Both the position numbers and the translations under genes were made by a program. From contig CADAOF010000003.1 of the NCBI GenBank assembly GCA_902789555.1, positions 62,001 through 126,000 on the forward strand: DNA of 64,000 nucleotides, read 5' to 3'. The notes beneath the pieces are model-generated. The model saw nothing but the letters and a program-made list of their open reading frames with translations, was not told the origin of the DNA and searched no databases. Each line of letters begins with the position of its first letter. Positions within the stretch are counted from its first letter, which is position 1. This DNA is from an uncultured Lachnospiraceae bacterium. GTDB lineage: Bacteria > Bacillota > Clostridia > Lachnospirales > Lachnospiraceae. This document shows positions 44,280 to 53,321 of the stretch, piece by piece.

Positions 44280-47141
44280 ATGAAGAAATGGGTGTATCTG
44301 TTCTCGGAAGGCAACGCCAAGATGCGCAACCTTCTGGGCGGCAAAGGCGCCAACCTGGCCGAAATGTCCAACATCGGCCTTCCCGTGCCGCAGGGCTTTA
44401 CCATCACCACCGAAGCCTGCACGCAGTACTATGAAGACGGCCGTCAGATCAACGACGAGATCATGGGACAGGTCATGGAATACGTGGCCAAGATGGAAGA
44501 GATCAACGGCAAGAAGTTCGGCGACCTGGAGAACCCTCTGCTGGTGTCCGTGCGCTCCGGCGCCCGCGCGTCCATGCCCGGCATGATGGATACCATCCTG
44601 AACCTCGGCCTGAACGACGAAGTCGTTGCGGCAATGATCGCGAAGAACCCCGATCCGAAGTTCGAACGTTTCGTTTACGACTCCTACCGCCGCTTCATCC
44701 AGATGTTCTCTGACGTCGTCATGGAAGTCGGCAAGAAGTATTTCGAGCAGCTCATCGACAAGATGAAAGAAGAACGCGGCGTGCACTTTGACGTGGAACT
44801 GACCGCGGCCGACCTGAAGGAACTGGCCGAACAGTTCAAGGCCGAATACAAGAGCCAGCTGGGCGAAGATTTCCCGTCCGACCCGGTCGTGCAGCTTAAG
44901 GAAGCCATCCGTGCGGTGTTCCGCAGCTGGGACAACCCCCGTGCGAACGTCTACCGCCGCGACAACGACATCCCTTATTCCTGGGGCACTGCCGTCAACG
45001 TCATGCCGATGGTCTTCGGCAACCTGAATGATAACTCCGGTACCGGCGTCGCCTTCACCCGCGATCCCGCGACCGGCGAGAAGAAGCTCATGGGCGAGTT
45101 CCTGACCAACGCGCAGGGCGAAGACGTCGTGGCCGGCGTCCGCACTCCCATGCCCATCAGCGAAATGGAAGAGAAGTTCCCGCAGGCTTACGAGGAATTC
45201 ATCAAGGTCTGCGACCTGCTGGAGAACCACTATCACGACATGCAGGACATGGAGTTCACCGTTGAGAACGGCAAGCTCTACATGCTGCAGTGCCGCAACG
45301 GCAAGCGCACCGCTCCCGCCGCCCTGAAGATCGCCTGCGATCTGGTGGACGAGGGCATGAAGACCGAACAGGAAGCCGTCCTGATGATCGATCCGCGCAA
45401 CCTGGACACCCTGCTGCATCCGCAGTTCGACGCAGCTGCCCTGAAGGCAGCGACGCCGCTCGGCAAGGGCCTCGGCGCCTCTCCCGGCGCTGCCTGCGGC
45501 AAGGTTGTTTTCAACGCCGATGACGCCGTTGCCTGGAAGGAACGCGGCGAGAAGGTCGTTCTGGTCCGTCTGGAGACCTCCCCTGAGGACATCACCGGCA
45601 TGAAGGCTGCGCAGGGCATCCTGACCGTGCGCGGCGGCATGACCAGCCACGCGGCCGTCGTTGCCCGCGGCATGGGCAAGTGCTGCGTTTCCGGCTGCAC
45701 CGCCATCAACATGGATGAAGAGAACAAGTGCTTCACCCTCGGCGGACAGGAATTCCACGAAGGCGACTGCATCTCCATCGACGGTTCCACCGGCAACATC
45801 TACAGCGGTCTGATTCCGACCGTGGATGCTTCGATCGCCGGCGAATTCGGCCGTGTCATGGCCTGGGCTGACAAGTATCGCCGTCTGGGCGTCAGAACCA
45901 ACGCGGATACCCCGCAGGATGCGCAGAAGGCCCGCGAGCTCGGCGCGGAAGGCATCGGCCTGTGCCGCACGGAGCACATGTTCTTCGAAGAAAACCGTAT
46001 CGCGGCATTCCGTGAAATGATCTGCTCCGACACGGTGGAAGAAAGAGAAAAAGCGCTGGAGAAGATCCTGCCTTATCAGCAGAGCGACTTCGAAGGCATT
46101 TACGAAGCCATGGAAGGCTGCCCCGTGACGATCCGTTTCCTGGATCCGCCGCTTCACGAATTCCTGCCTACCGAAGAGGATGATATCCGCAAGCTGGCGG
46201 ATGCCCAGGGCAAGACCGTGGAACAGATCAAGGCCATCATTGCCTCCCTGCACGAGTTCAACCCGATGATGGGCCACCGCGGCTGCCGTCTGGCCGTCAC
46301 CTATCCGGAGATCGCGGTCATGCAGACCAAGGCGGTCATCCGCGCAGCGATCAACGTCCAGAAGAAGCACCCCGAATGGACCATGCGTCCCGAGATCATG
46401 ATCCCGCTTGTCGGCGACGTGGCCGAGCTCAAGTACGTCAAGAACTTTGTCGTCGAGACGGCTGACGCCGAGATCGCGGCTGCCGGCGTGGACATGAAGT
46501 ACATGGTCGGTACCATGATCGAGATCCCTCGTGCGGCGCTCACTGCTGACGAGATCGCGAAGGAAGCGGAATTCTTCTCCTTCGGCACCAACGATCTGAC
46601 CCAGATGACCTTCGGCTTCTCCCGTGACGATGCGGGCAAGTTCCTCAGCTCCTACTACGAGAAGAAGATCTACGAGAACGATCCGTTTGCCAAGATCGAC
46701 CAGAACGGCGTCGGCAAGCTGGTCAAGATGGCTGCGAAGCTCGGCCGCGAGACCCGTCCGGATCTGCACCTCGGCGTGTGCGGCGAGCACGGCGGCGATC
46801 CTTCGTCCGTGGAATTCTTCCACAAGGCCGGCATGGATTACGTCTCCTGCAGCCCGTTCCGTGTTCCGATCGCGAGACTGGCCGCTGCCCAGGCTGCGAT
46901 CACGGCCGAGAAGGAAGCGGCTGAGAAGGTCGATCTGAAGGCGAAAGCCGAGGACGTCAAGGCCGATCTGAACGATAAGCTCGAGACCGCGAAGGCCGCT
47001 CTGAAGGAAGCTTCCGAGAAGTACCGCGCCATCGCCGCCGACAAGGCCGATGACCTGAAGGACGTTGCCGCTGCGGCATGGAAGAGCCTTAAGGCCGGCT
47101 GGGAAGAAGCCAAGAAGACCTTTGACGAAGAAAAGAAATAA
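44280..47141 (+). CDS. ppdK: Pyruvate, phosphate dikinase with a long helical C-terminal tail
   Basis: The protein has 953 residues; the family norm is about 875. The ATP-grasp part starts WVYLFSEGNAKMRNLLGGKGANLAEM. The swivelling phospho-His lies in GGMTSHAAVVARGMGK, and the PEP/pyruvate barrel ends with GVCGEHGGDPSSVEFF and PFRVPIARLAAAQAAI. It interconverts pyruvate, ATP and Pi with PEP, AMP and PPi. In anaerobes it runs glycolysis with PPi or makes PEP. The last 79 residues or so are an added Ala/Lys/Glu-rich helix-forming segment. Codon use is highly uniform, suggesting strong expression. Confidence 0.96.
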   Translation: MKKWVYLFSEGNAKMRNLLGGKGANLAEMSNIGLPVPQGFTITTEACTQYYEDGRQINDEIMGQVMEYVAKMEEINGKKFGDLENPLLVSVRSGARASMPGMMDTILNLGLNDEVVAAMIAKNPDPKFERFVYDSYRRFIQMFSDVVMEVGKKYFEQLIDKMKEERGVHFDVELTAADLKELAEQFKAEYKSQLGEDFPSDPVVQLKEAIRAVFRSWDNPRANVYRRDNDIPYSWGTAVNVMPMVFGNLNDNSGTGVAFTRDPATGEKKLMGEFLTNAQGEDVVAGVRTPMPISEMEEKFPQAYEEFIKVCDLLENHYHDMQDMEFTVENGKLYMLQCRNGKRTAPAALKIACDLVDEGMKTEQEAVLMIDPRNLDTLLHPQFDAAALKAATPLGKGLGASPGAACGKVVFNADDAVAWKERGEKVVLVRLETSPEDITGMKAAQGILTVRGGMTSHAAVVARGMGKCCVSGCTAINMDEENKCFTLGGQEFHEGDCISIDGSTGNIYSGLIPTVDASIAGEFGRVMAWADKYRRLGVRTNADTPQDAQKARELGAEGIGLCRTEHMFFEENRIAAFREMICSDTVEEREKALEKILPYQQSDFEGIYEAMEGCPVTIRFLDPPLHEFLPTEEDDIRKLADAQGKTVEQIKAIIASLHEFNPMMGHRGCRLAVTYPEIAVMQTKAVIRAAINVQKKHPEWTMRPEIMIPLVGDVAELKYVKNFVVETADAEIAAAGVDMKYMVGTMIEIPRAALTADEIAKEAEFFSFGTNDLTQMTFGFSRDDAGKFLSSYYEKKIYENDPFAKIDQNGVGKLVKMAAKLGRETRPDLHLGVCGEHGGDPSSVEFFHKAGMDYVSCSPFRVPIARLAAAQAAITAEKEAAEKVDLKAKAEDVKADLNDKLETAKAALKEASEKYRAIAADKADDLKDVAAAAWKSLKAGWEEAKKTFDEEKK

Positions 47142-47164
47142 TGCGGAATAAGCTTCCGTACCGT

Positions 47165-47207
47165 AAGGGACCGTTCCCGCCTGAAAAGGCCGGGGACGGT
47201 CCCTTTT
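47165..47207 (+). terminator. Terminator of ppdK
   Basis: A long stem (AAGGGACCGTTCCCGCC with GGCCGGGGACGGTCCCTT) is followed by TTTT. Confidence 0.88.
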
Positions 47208-47262
47208 CCGTTTCAGAAGCGGAGACGGCTGTTTTCCTGTAGGAAAATGCGGCAGGGTATGT

Positions 47263-47268
47263 TATAAT
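47263..47268 (+). promoter_or_regulatory. Extended -10 promoter of the 47297 gene
   Basis: A perfect TATAAT at 47263-47268 is preceded by TG one base upstream. The -35 is weak. Confidence 0.6.
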
Positions 47269-47296
47269 AAATCAATTAAAGCAAAGGAGGTTCGGC

Positions 47297-48076
47297 ATGG
47301 AACGATTCAGAAAACTGAGCAACTTTCAGAAACTGCTGCTGATCGCACAGGCGGTCATGGTACTTGTTTTCAGCGTGCTCTATGCGGTAACGGTCCGGCG
47401 GGAAGGTTTCGCCTATGAGGACGGCCTCCTCATGCGCTCAGAGGAGAACGGCGATATCCTCTGGTCAGGTACCGTGGGCGGCCGGAACGCAGTCTTCACC
47501 GTGCATCCGGACAGGACCGTGGAATACCGGGTCGGGGACAGTTCCTACGGTCCTTATGAAGTCAGGGAGGATCCGTCTGCCGCGCCAAAGGGACACGCAC
47601 TGAGCGCGTCCATGACCGGCATCGAAATATACCGCGGAGAAACACGCCTCTTCCGCGGAGGTCTTCTGCACCAGCATGATGAAAAAGGTTCCATCAGCCT
47701 TTACCGTGAAGATGGGATGCCGGAATTCGAACTGCAGATAAGTGCGCCGGGAGCCGTGATCATACATCAGAAAGGGGAGATCACGTATTACAAGGAGCCC
47801 GGTCCGTATGCGATCGCGCAGCTTGTTTACGGTCCGCCGCTCTGGCATTACGGGAACCTGAGTTTCTGGGTGGGAGGAATGATCATCTGCCTTATGACTG
47901 CGCTTGCCGTGTTCTTCTGGGAAGATATTTTCCGCTGGAATCTGAAAAGATCATTCCGCAATGCGGAAGGCGTGGAACCGTCAGAACTTCTGATCGCGTC
48001 GCGCTCGCTGTCCTGGAGCGCGATGACGCTGGCGGCGCTGTTCCTTTTCATCTTCGGCCTGCGGCAGATGGCGTGA
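47297..48076 (+). CDS. Membrane protein of unknown function
   Basis: The protein has 259 residues with an AAAGGAGG site. An N-terminal helix (LLLIAQAVMVLVFSVLYAV) is followed by a beta-rich extracytoplasmic stretch of about 140 residues (FTVHPDRTVEYRVGDSSYGPYEV). Two further helices lie near 190-212 and 238-256. No catalytic motif is recognised. It stands alone behind its own promoter, so context gives no clue. Confidence 0.65.
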   Translation: MERFRKLSNFQKLLLIAQAVMVLVFSVLYAVTVRREGFAYEDGLLMRSEENGDILWSGTVGGRNAVFTVHPDRTVEYRVGDSSYGPYEVREDPSAAPKGHALSASMTGIEIYRGETRLFRGGLLHQHDEKGSISLYREDGMPEFELQISAPGAVIIHQKGEITYYKEPGPYAIAQLVYGPPLWHYGNLSFWVGGMIICLMTALAVFFWEDIFRWNLKRSFRNAEGVEPSELLIASRSLSWSAMTLAALFLFIFGLRQMA

Positions 48077-48172
48077 CGACATGCTGCTGTCATACCGCAG
48101 TACCGTGGATGAGATCTGACCTGCGGCGGATGACAAATGAGCCGGAAAGACCGGCTTAACGGAGGAAGTACG

Positions 48173-49018
48173 ATGCTTTGGAATGCGAAAAACGGACAGG
48201 CGGACGTCGGAAACGGAACGATGAGTTACGTTTCCTTCGGGCGCGGTGCGCGGCCTTTCGTCATTCTGCCGGGGCTGTCCGACGGCCTCGCGACCGTGAA
48301 GGGCAAAGCCCAGATGCTGGCGGGACCCTACCGGCGCTTTTTCGATCAGTATACCGTTTACATGTTCAGCCGGCGGGATGATCTGCCGGAAGAATATTCG
48401 ATCCGCGAAATGGCTGCCGACCAGGCCATTGCCATGAGGCGGCTAGGCCTTGAGGGCGCTGCCGTCATGGGCGTTTCCGAGGGCGGAATGATCGCTCAGT
48501 ACCTGGCGATCGACCACCCGGATCTGGTGAGCCGGCTGGTCCTTGCCGTCACGGCGCCGCGGGCGGAGGACCTTACGAAAGAGCGTCTTGCCTGCTGGAT
48601 GAAGCTTGCGCAGGAAGGAAAGCATAAGGCGCTGATGATCGACACGGCGGAAAACAGCTATTCACCGGCTTATCTGCGGAAATTCAGGACGAGCTACGCG
48701 GTCATCGGCCTTATCGGAAAGCCGTCCGACCGGTACCGCCGCTTCCTTACGAACGCCCGCGCGATCCTTTCTTTCGACGCGTCGGAGGAACTGAAAAAAA
48801 TCACCTGCCCGGTGCTCATCATCGGGGGCGCGGACGATAAGATCGTCGGGATCGAAGCCTCGCATGAGCTGCAGCGGCAGATCGCAGGCAGCGAGCTGTT
48901 CGTATACGGGAAACTCGGGCACGCCGCCTACGAGGAAGCAAAGGACTTCAACAAACGCGTTTTTGACTTTCTGGAGAAAACGATTCCCGCGGCGGCGGAT
49001 CAGGGAGAAAAGGTATGA
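48173..49018 (+). CDS. Alpha/beta hydrolase
   Basis: The protein has 281 residues from the ATG at 48173, with GGAGGA seven bases upstream. The oxyanion region FVILPGLSDG, nucleophile elbow VMGVSEGGMIAQYLA, acid region VLIIGGADDKIVG and late His in GKLGHAAYEEAKDF form a complete triad. It resembles the esterase/haloperoxidase-like family. It starts a run of overlapping genes to 50024. A small AGCCGG/CCGGCT hairpin lies just upstream of its ribosome binding site. Confidence 0.88.
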   Translation: MLWNAKNGQADVGNGTMSYVSFGRGARPFVILPGLSDGLATVKGKAQMLAGPYRRFFDQYTVYMFSRRDDLPEEYSIREMAADQAIAMRRLGLEGAAVMGVSEGGMIAQYLAIDHPDLVSRLVLAVTAPRAEDLTKERLACWMKLAQEGKHKALMIDTAENSYSPAYLRKFRTSYAVIGLIGKPSDRYRRFLTNARAILSFDASEELKKITCPVLIIGGADDKIVGIEASHELQRQIAGSELFVYGKLGHAAYEEAKDFNKRVFDFLEKTIPAAADQGEKV

Positions 49019-49371
49019 ACATTCAGATCTTCGGGACGAAAAAGAGCGCGGATACGCGCAAGGCGGAGCGCTGGTTCAAGGAGCGCCGCATCCGCTTCCA
49101 GGCGGTGGACCTTGCGGAAAAGGGCCTTTCCAAAGGCGAATTCCAGAAGGTCGCGCAGACGGTCGGCGGGCTCGACGCCATGATCGATCCGGACTGCAGG
49201 GATAAGGATCTGCTCGCGCTCATCAAATATATCGCTGCGGAAGACAGGCTGCAGAAGGTGCTGGAAAACCAGGCCGTGCTGAAACAGCCCGTTGTCCGGA
49301 ACGGCAGCAAGGCCACCGTCGGCTATCAGCCGGAGGTGTGGAAAAGCTGGGAACAGGAAGAAAAGCAATGA
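49015..49371 (+). CDS. ArsC/Spx-family thioredoxin-fold protein without the N-terminal cysteine
   Basis: The protein has 118 residues. The fold is clear (MNIQIFGTKKSADTRKAERWFKERRI is the family start, and LKQPVVRNGSKATVGYQPEVWK the end). Relatives carry a redox-active cysteine where this protein has Ser (KKSADT). It may therefore be unable to act as an arsenate reductase and could instead be a regulator or binding protein. It overlaps both neighbours by four bases. Confidence 0.85.
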   Translation: MNIQIFGTKKSADTRKAERWFKERRIRFQAVDLAEKGLSKGEFQKVAQTVGGLDAMIDPDCRDKDLLALIKYIAAEDRLQKVLENQAVLKQPVVRNGSKATVGYQPEVWKSWEQEEKQ

Positions 49372-50024
49372 AAGAACTGAAAACGAACGGGATCACGTTC
49401 ATCGACGCCGTGCCGGGAGGAGACGGCTCGTGGTACTATGGCCTCAGCTTCGATCAGGGCGACCTGTACGAGGCAGAGGAGATCTTTAAGGACGGCCGAG
49501 AAGTACGGGGCAGGGAATTCTGCCTGATCAGCTTCCCGGAGGGAGAGGTCTTCCGGCCGCTTCAAAAGCGCACGGGCGCCTATCCCGCGGAGGCCGTGTA
49601 CGAAAACGGCAAGATATGGTTCCCGGAAGCTGATTTCCCGGCAGGCCTCATCCGGATCTTTGCCTTCGACTGTGAAAGCCATGAGACGGAGACCGCGGCG
49701 GAGATCCCTCTTTCTGCCGTGAAGGACTGCTACAACCTGCAGCTGCACGTCCGCCCGCTTTGCTTATCGCGCCAGGGCGGCGCTGACGGACTGTTTGAGA
49801 TCGTCTGGCCGGAAAAAGCCGCTTTTCCTCTTGATCCGCACGAGAGTTTCTTCCTGCGGGACGGCGGGAAACTCTATTTCAACCGCTGGGACGAAGAGGG
49901 GGAAGGCGACGGGTACCGCTACTGGGAAGAGACTGTCGTGAGGGACCTTAAGGGGAATATCCTCGAAGTCCTTCCGGGTGACGTGCGGCTCATGCCGGAC
50001 GGCGAGATCTGGCACCTTGGCTGA
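49368..50024 (+). CDS. Conserved hypothetical protein
   Basis: The protein has 218 residues from the ATG at 49368, which overlaps the upstream stop. It is soluble, acidic and rich in aromatic beta-strand patterns (GSWYYGLSFDQGDLYEAEEIF, VYENGKIWFPEADFP, DGEIWHLG). No cysteine pairs or catalytic motif stand out. I do not recognise the family. It is translationally coupled to the ArsC-like gene. Confidence 0.6.
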   Translation: MKELKTNGITFIDAVPGGDGSWYYGLSFDQGDLYEAEEIFKDGREVRGREFCLISFPEGEVFRPLQKRTGAYPAEAVYENGKIWFPEADFPAGLIRIFAFDCESHETETAAEIPLSAVKDCYNLQLHVRPLCLSRQGGADGLFEIVWPEKAAFPLDPHESFFLRDGGKLYFNRWDEEGEGDGYRYWEETVVRDLKGNILEVLPGDVRLMPDGEIWHLG

Positions 50025-50043
50025 ACCTGCAAGGAGAGAAACG

Positions 50044-50646
50044 ATGGATGCACGTGAATTCTTAGACATCCTGCACGTGGCGGAGCGGCTTAAAGATACG
50101 CCGCGCCACTGCACCACTTCGAAGAGACGCACCGAGAGCGTTGCCGAACACAGCTGGCGCATCTCGCTCATGGCCTTCCTGCTGAGGCGCGAGTTCCCCG
50201 AACTGGACATCGACCGGGTCGTGGACATGTGCCTGATCCACGATCTCGGCGAATGCTTTACCGGGGATATTCCGACCTTCCTGAAGACCGACGCCGACCG
50301 GGATACGGAGGACAGCCTGCTCGCGAGATGGGTAAGGACGCTCCCGCCCGAAGTCTCGGCGGAAATGGCCGGCCTGTACGCCGAAATGGACGCCCAGGAA
50401 ACGCCCGAGGCGAAGCTGTATAAGTCGCTGGACAAGCTCGAAGCCGTCATCCAGCACAACGAATCGCCCCTTGATACCTGGGAGCCGCATGAGTACGAAC
50501 TGAACAAAAAGTATGCGTTCGATACCGTGAGCTGGTCGTCCTGGCTGACCGCGCTCCGCCGGGAGATCCTCGCGGATACCCTGGAAAAGATCGCCACTGA
50601 GGGCGGTGAGGCCGAAGGCAGTGCGGACGCGCCTGCCGGAAACTGA
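50044..50646 (+). CDS. HD-domain phosphohydrolase (YfbR/HDDC2-like)
   Basis: The protein has 200 residues from the ATG at 50044. The metal-binding set is H in VAEHSWRISLMA, HD in CLIHDLGECFTGD and the late D in SLDKLEAVIQHNE. YfbR/HDDC2 relatives are 5'-deoxynucleotidases acting on dNMPs. The next-but-two gene is also a 5'(3')-deoxyribonucleotidase-type protein, so nucleotide salvage may be the shared theme. Confidence 0.88.
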   Translation: MDAREFLDILHVAERLKDTPRHCTTSKRRTESVAEHSWRISLMAFLLRREFPELDIDRVVDMCLIHDLGECFTGDIPTFLKTDADRDTEDSLLARWVRTLPPEVSAEMAGLYAEMDAQETPEAKLYKSLDKLEAVIQHNESPLDTWEPHEYELNKKYAFDTVSWSSWLTALRREILADTLEKIATEGGEAEGSADAPAGN

Positions 50647-50659
50647 AAAGGAGAGGATC

Positions 50660-51625
50660 ATGGCTTTTTCGGATAAGCTGAACGGCTTCTGGGAGGAAGG
50701 ATACCACTATTATCTGGAATTCCGCGATGAGAAGATGACGCTGCGCCGCTACGACCGCGTGATCGAACTGGAGACGAACATCAGCTACGACGCGGCAGCG
50801 ATGGAGCGCGGGGAAAGCGTCGTCATCACGCCTGAAAACGACCGCATCTCGAGCGGCCTTACGGGCAACATGATGCGCGAGATCCACGAGATCCGTTTTG
50901 AGGACGGCATCATCCATCTGACGCTGCACGACTATGCTGACGAATACCTGCCCTACACCCTGAAAAAGACGGAGCGCGGTCCCTTCGACCATATCGTGAT
51001 CCGCGACGATGAATTCCTGGATAGCCTTCAGGGAGTCTGGAAGGAGTGGGGCGCGAAGAGCGGAGGAAACGACCTCGTCATCAGGGGAAACCACCTAAAG
51101 TGGGGCATCTGGGGCGAAGACGATTTCCATGTGATCAGCTACAACTATGACGGCCGGTACGATCCGGACCGCGTGTATCTGGTACCGGAGGACTTAACGC
51201 GCGACAGCTTCAGGGGCTTTACGAAGTTTGACGTGAAGCCGGACATGCTGATCACGACCATGATGGTGTGCGACATGAGCATGCCGTCGACGGTCTTTGC
51301 CCGGGAAAACATGCTGGATAAGATCGCGGTCCCCGAATCGGCCAAAAGGGCGCCGCGGAACACGATGATGGCTCCCGGTACCGGCGGGTCGATGACTATG
51401 GGCATGGGCAGCATCTTCGGCATGGGCATGATGCCGCAGCCGGACATCCGTCCAATGGGAACGCCTGAACCGGAACCTCATCCTGCTCCCGCGCCCGGCC
51501 TGGCCGCGAAACAGGGACCGACCATTCTGGATGACGGCAGTACCTTCTGCCCCGACTGCGGGACGAAACTGGAAGCGCCCATTCCGAAATTCTGCTGGAA
51601 CTGCGGCACCCGCATTAGGAAGTAA
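50660..51625 (+). CDS. Hypothetical protein with C-terminal zinc ribbon
   Basis: The protein has 321 residues from the ATG at 50660 (AAGGAGAGG upstream). Residues about 1-215 are two similar beta-rich halves. A Met/Gly-rich stretch (GSMTMGMGSIFGMGMMPQP) and a Pro-rich linker follow. A zinc ribbon (FCPDCGTKL and FCWNCGTRI) ends the protein. No membrane helix is seen, unlike the other ribbon proteins here. Function is unknown. Confidence 0.65.
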   Translation: MAFSDKLNGFWEEGYHYYLEFRDEKMTLRRYDRVIELETNISYDAAAMERGESVVITPENDRISSGLTGNMMREIHEIRFEDGIIHLTLHDYADEYLPYTLKKTERGPFDHIVIRDDEFLDSLQGVWKEWGAKSGGNDLVIRGNHLKWGIWGEDDFHVISYNYDGRYDPDRVYLVPEDLTRDSFRGFTKFDVKPDMLITTMMVCDMSMPSTVFARENMLDKIAVPESAKRAPRNTMMAPGTGGSMTMGMGSIFGMGMMPQPDIRPMGTPEPEPHPAPAPGLAAKQGPTILDDGSTFCPDCGTKLEAPIPKFCWNCGTRIRK

Positions 51626-51628
51626 GCG

Positions 51629-52312
51629 ATGATCGGCGATCTTTGCATCCGAACGAAGAAGGACCTGACCGACGCCGTGGAGGCGTACGGCTTCCTTCCG
51701 CTGTTTGCGAACTCCGTTCCCGGCTTCTCCGTGGAGGAGCACGCCGTCCCGGAGATCTGGTATTCTCCGGGCAGCGACGACTGGCCGGTCTGGGAATGGA
51801 AAGGACCGGTGATCCGCGAAAGCGGCTGCGCCTACGGCAAGTTCTTCGAAAAGAAGGCCGTCTTCATCAGCCGGGAATGGTTCCCGGACTTCGCGAACTT
51901 CCGGCGGGACGGCTACGATTTCGACGCCCGCTGGGATGACGGCCTTGCTTCCTACGCGGATAAGGACCTGTATGAACTGCTGGAAGCAAACGCCCCCGTC
52001 GTTTCTACCGGCCTGAAGCGGCTCGGCGGTTACGGAAAGGGCGGACGGAAGGGCTTTGAGACCGTCATCACGCGCCTTCAGGCGCAGGGCTATGTCCTGA
52101 TCAGTGACTTCGTCTACGCGAGAAGCAGGGACGGGAACACCTACGGCTGGGGCCTGTCGCAGTATTCGACGCCGGAACGCTTTTTCGGCCCTTCCTTCCG
52201 GGAATCGGTCTACGTACGCACGCCCGAAGAATCTTACGAACGCATTCTGCGGCACCTCCGGACGGTCCTGCCTGAGGCCGATGAGAGACTCATCCGGAAG
52301 ATCCTGAAATAA
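51629..52312 (+). CDS. AlkZ-related uncharacterised protein
   Basis: The protein has 227 residues. Features are AVEAYGFLPLFANSVPGFSVEEH, WPVWEWKGPVIRESGCAYGKFF and a C-terminal winged-helix-like part (LLEANAPVVSTGLKRLGGYG then FETVITRLQAQGYVLIS). This resembles Clostridial proteins I recall as AlkZ-related, that is, sharing the winged-helix pattern of the DNA glycosylase family, without evidence of glycosylase activity. It starts three bases after the preceding stop. Confidence 0.6.
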   Translation: MIGDLCIRTKKDLTDAVEAYGFLPLFANSVPGFSVEEHAVPEIWYSPGSDDWPVWEWKGPVIRESGCAYGKFFEKKAVFISREWFPDFANFRRDGYDFDARWDDGLASYADKDLYELLEANAPVVSTGLKRLGGYGKGGRKGFETVITRLQAQGYVLISDFVYARSRDGNTYGWGLSQYSTPERFFGPSFRESVYVRTPEESYERILRHLRTVLPEADERLIRKILK

Positions 52313-52327
52313 GAGAGGAAACAGACC

Positions 52328-52888
52328 ATGACGATCCTTGTGGACATGGACGATACGATAGAGCAGCTGCTGAAGGAATGGATCCGCAGCGTGAATGAAA
52401 AGTTCGGGCGTTCTGCAGCGGTCGACGAAGTGAAAAGCTGGAACGTGGCGGCAGTCTACCCGGGGCTTTCCTGGGAAGATGTCTACATGGTCACGGTCGA
52501 ACCCGGTTTCTGGGGCAGGGTGGAGCCCATCCCCGGCGCTGCCGAAGGTTTGAAAAAACTGATGGACAGAGGACACGACGTCATGATCGTGACCGCGACC
52601 TACTATGAATCGGTGCCGGAAAAGATGCGGGACTTGCTGTTTAAGTATTTCCCCTTCCTCAGCTGGGACCAGGTGATCATCACCTCGAGGAAGCAGATGA
52701 TCAAGGGCGACGTCCTGATCGACGACGGCGTCCACAACCTTGAGGGCGGTGATTACGCGAAGATCCTGGTGACGGCGCCGCACAACGTTGACTACGATGC
52801 CGAAGCGAACGGCATGATCCGGGTGAAGGACTGGGATGAGATCCTGAGCGCCGTCGAAACGCTGGAGAGAAATGCGGCGGAAGCGTGA
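52328..52888 (+). CDS. 5'(3')-deoxyribonucleotidase-type HAD protein
   Basis: The protein has 186 residues. Motif I VDMDDTIEQLLKEW holds the nucleophile and acid Asp residues. VTATYYESVPEK is motif II and LIDDGVHNLEGG motif IV. The short cap fits the NT5C family, which dephosphorylates deoxynucleoside monophosphates. It sits 15 bases after the AlkZ-related gene in a compact cluster. Confidence 0.88.
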   Translation: MTILVDMDDTIEQLLKEWIRSVNEKFGRSAAVDEVKSWNVAAVYPGLSWEDVYMVTVEPGFWGRVEPIPGAAEGLKKLMDRGHDVMIVTATYYESVPEKMRDLLFKYFPFLSWDQVIITSRKQMIKGDVLIDDGVHNLEGGDYAKILVTAPHNVDYDAEANGMIRVKDWDEILSAVETLERNAAEA

Positions 52889-52958
52889 TGCGGGAAGAAC
52901 ATCAGCTGAAGCAGAAAGATCTCTACGGCGGTTCTGCCGTATTCAGGAGGAGATGAAC

Positions 52959-53294
52959 ATGAAAGAATTTCTTACGCAGCACCTCGAACTCGTGCTTGCA
53001 GCAGCCGCTGTATGCGTTTTCGCCATTGCAGTAGTGAGATTGCTCAGGAAGGCCAAACGCATCGACAGGGAAGGCCTCGTCGCCGACGCGGTCGTCTCCG
53101 GTTTCAGGGAGTCCTACGACTCGGAGACCCACAGCCGGTCCTACACGACCATGGTCAGATTTACGGACCGGGACGGTGTGGTGCGCGAATGCCCGATGGC
53201 CATTTCGTCGGAGATCAAATACGAAGTGGGACAGGAACTCCGCATCAAATATCTGCCGGGCGAATACAAAATGGTTCGCGAAGTGAAGGAGTGA
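52959..53294 (+). CDS. Small DUF3592-like membrane protein
   Basis: The protein has 111 residues. The ATG at 52959 is chosen because AGGAGG (52945-52950) is eight bases upstream; the ATG at 52953 is too close. One membrane helix (LELVLAAAAVCVFAIAVVRLL) is followed by a beta-strand domain (ADAVVSGFRESYDSE, YTTMVRFTDRDG, LRIKYLPGEYKMVRE) typical of DUF3592. Function is unknown. Confidence 0.75.
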   Translation: MKEFLTQHLELVLAAAAVCVFAIAVVRLLRKAKRIDREGLVADAVVSGFRESYDSETHSRSYTTMVRFTDRDGVVRECPMAISSEIKYEVGQELRIKYLPGEYKMVREVKE

Positions 53295-53321
53295 GCCGGC
53301 TGATTTTGCGGGAGGTGAGTG

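Noticed and set aside
44244-46823. An 859-codon open frame on the minus strand
   Set aside because: It mirrors ppdK codon by codon. Strong codon bias in that gene removes stops from the opposite strand, and no family pattern is present.
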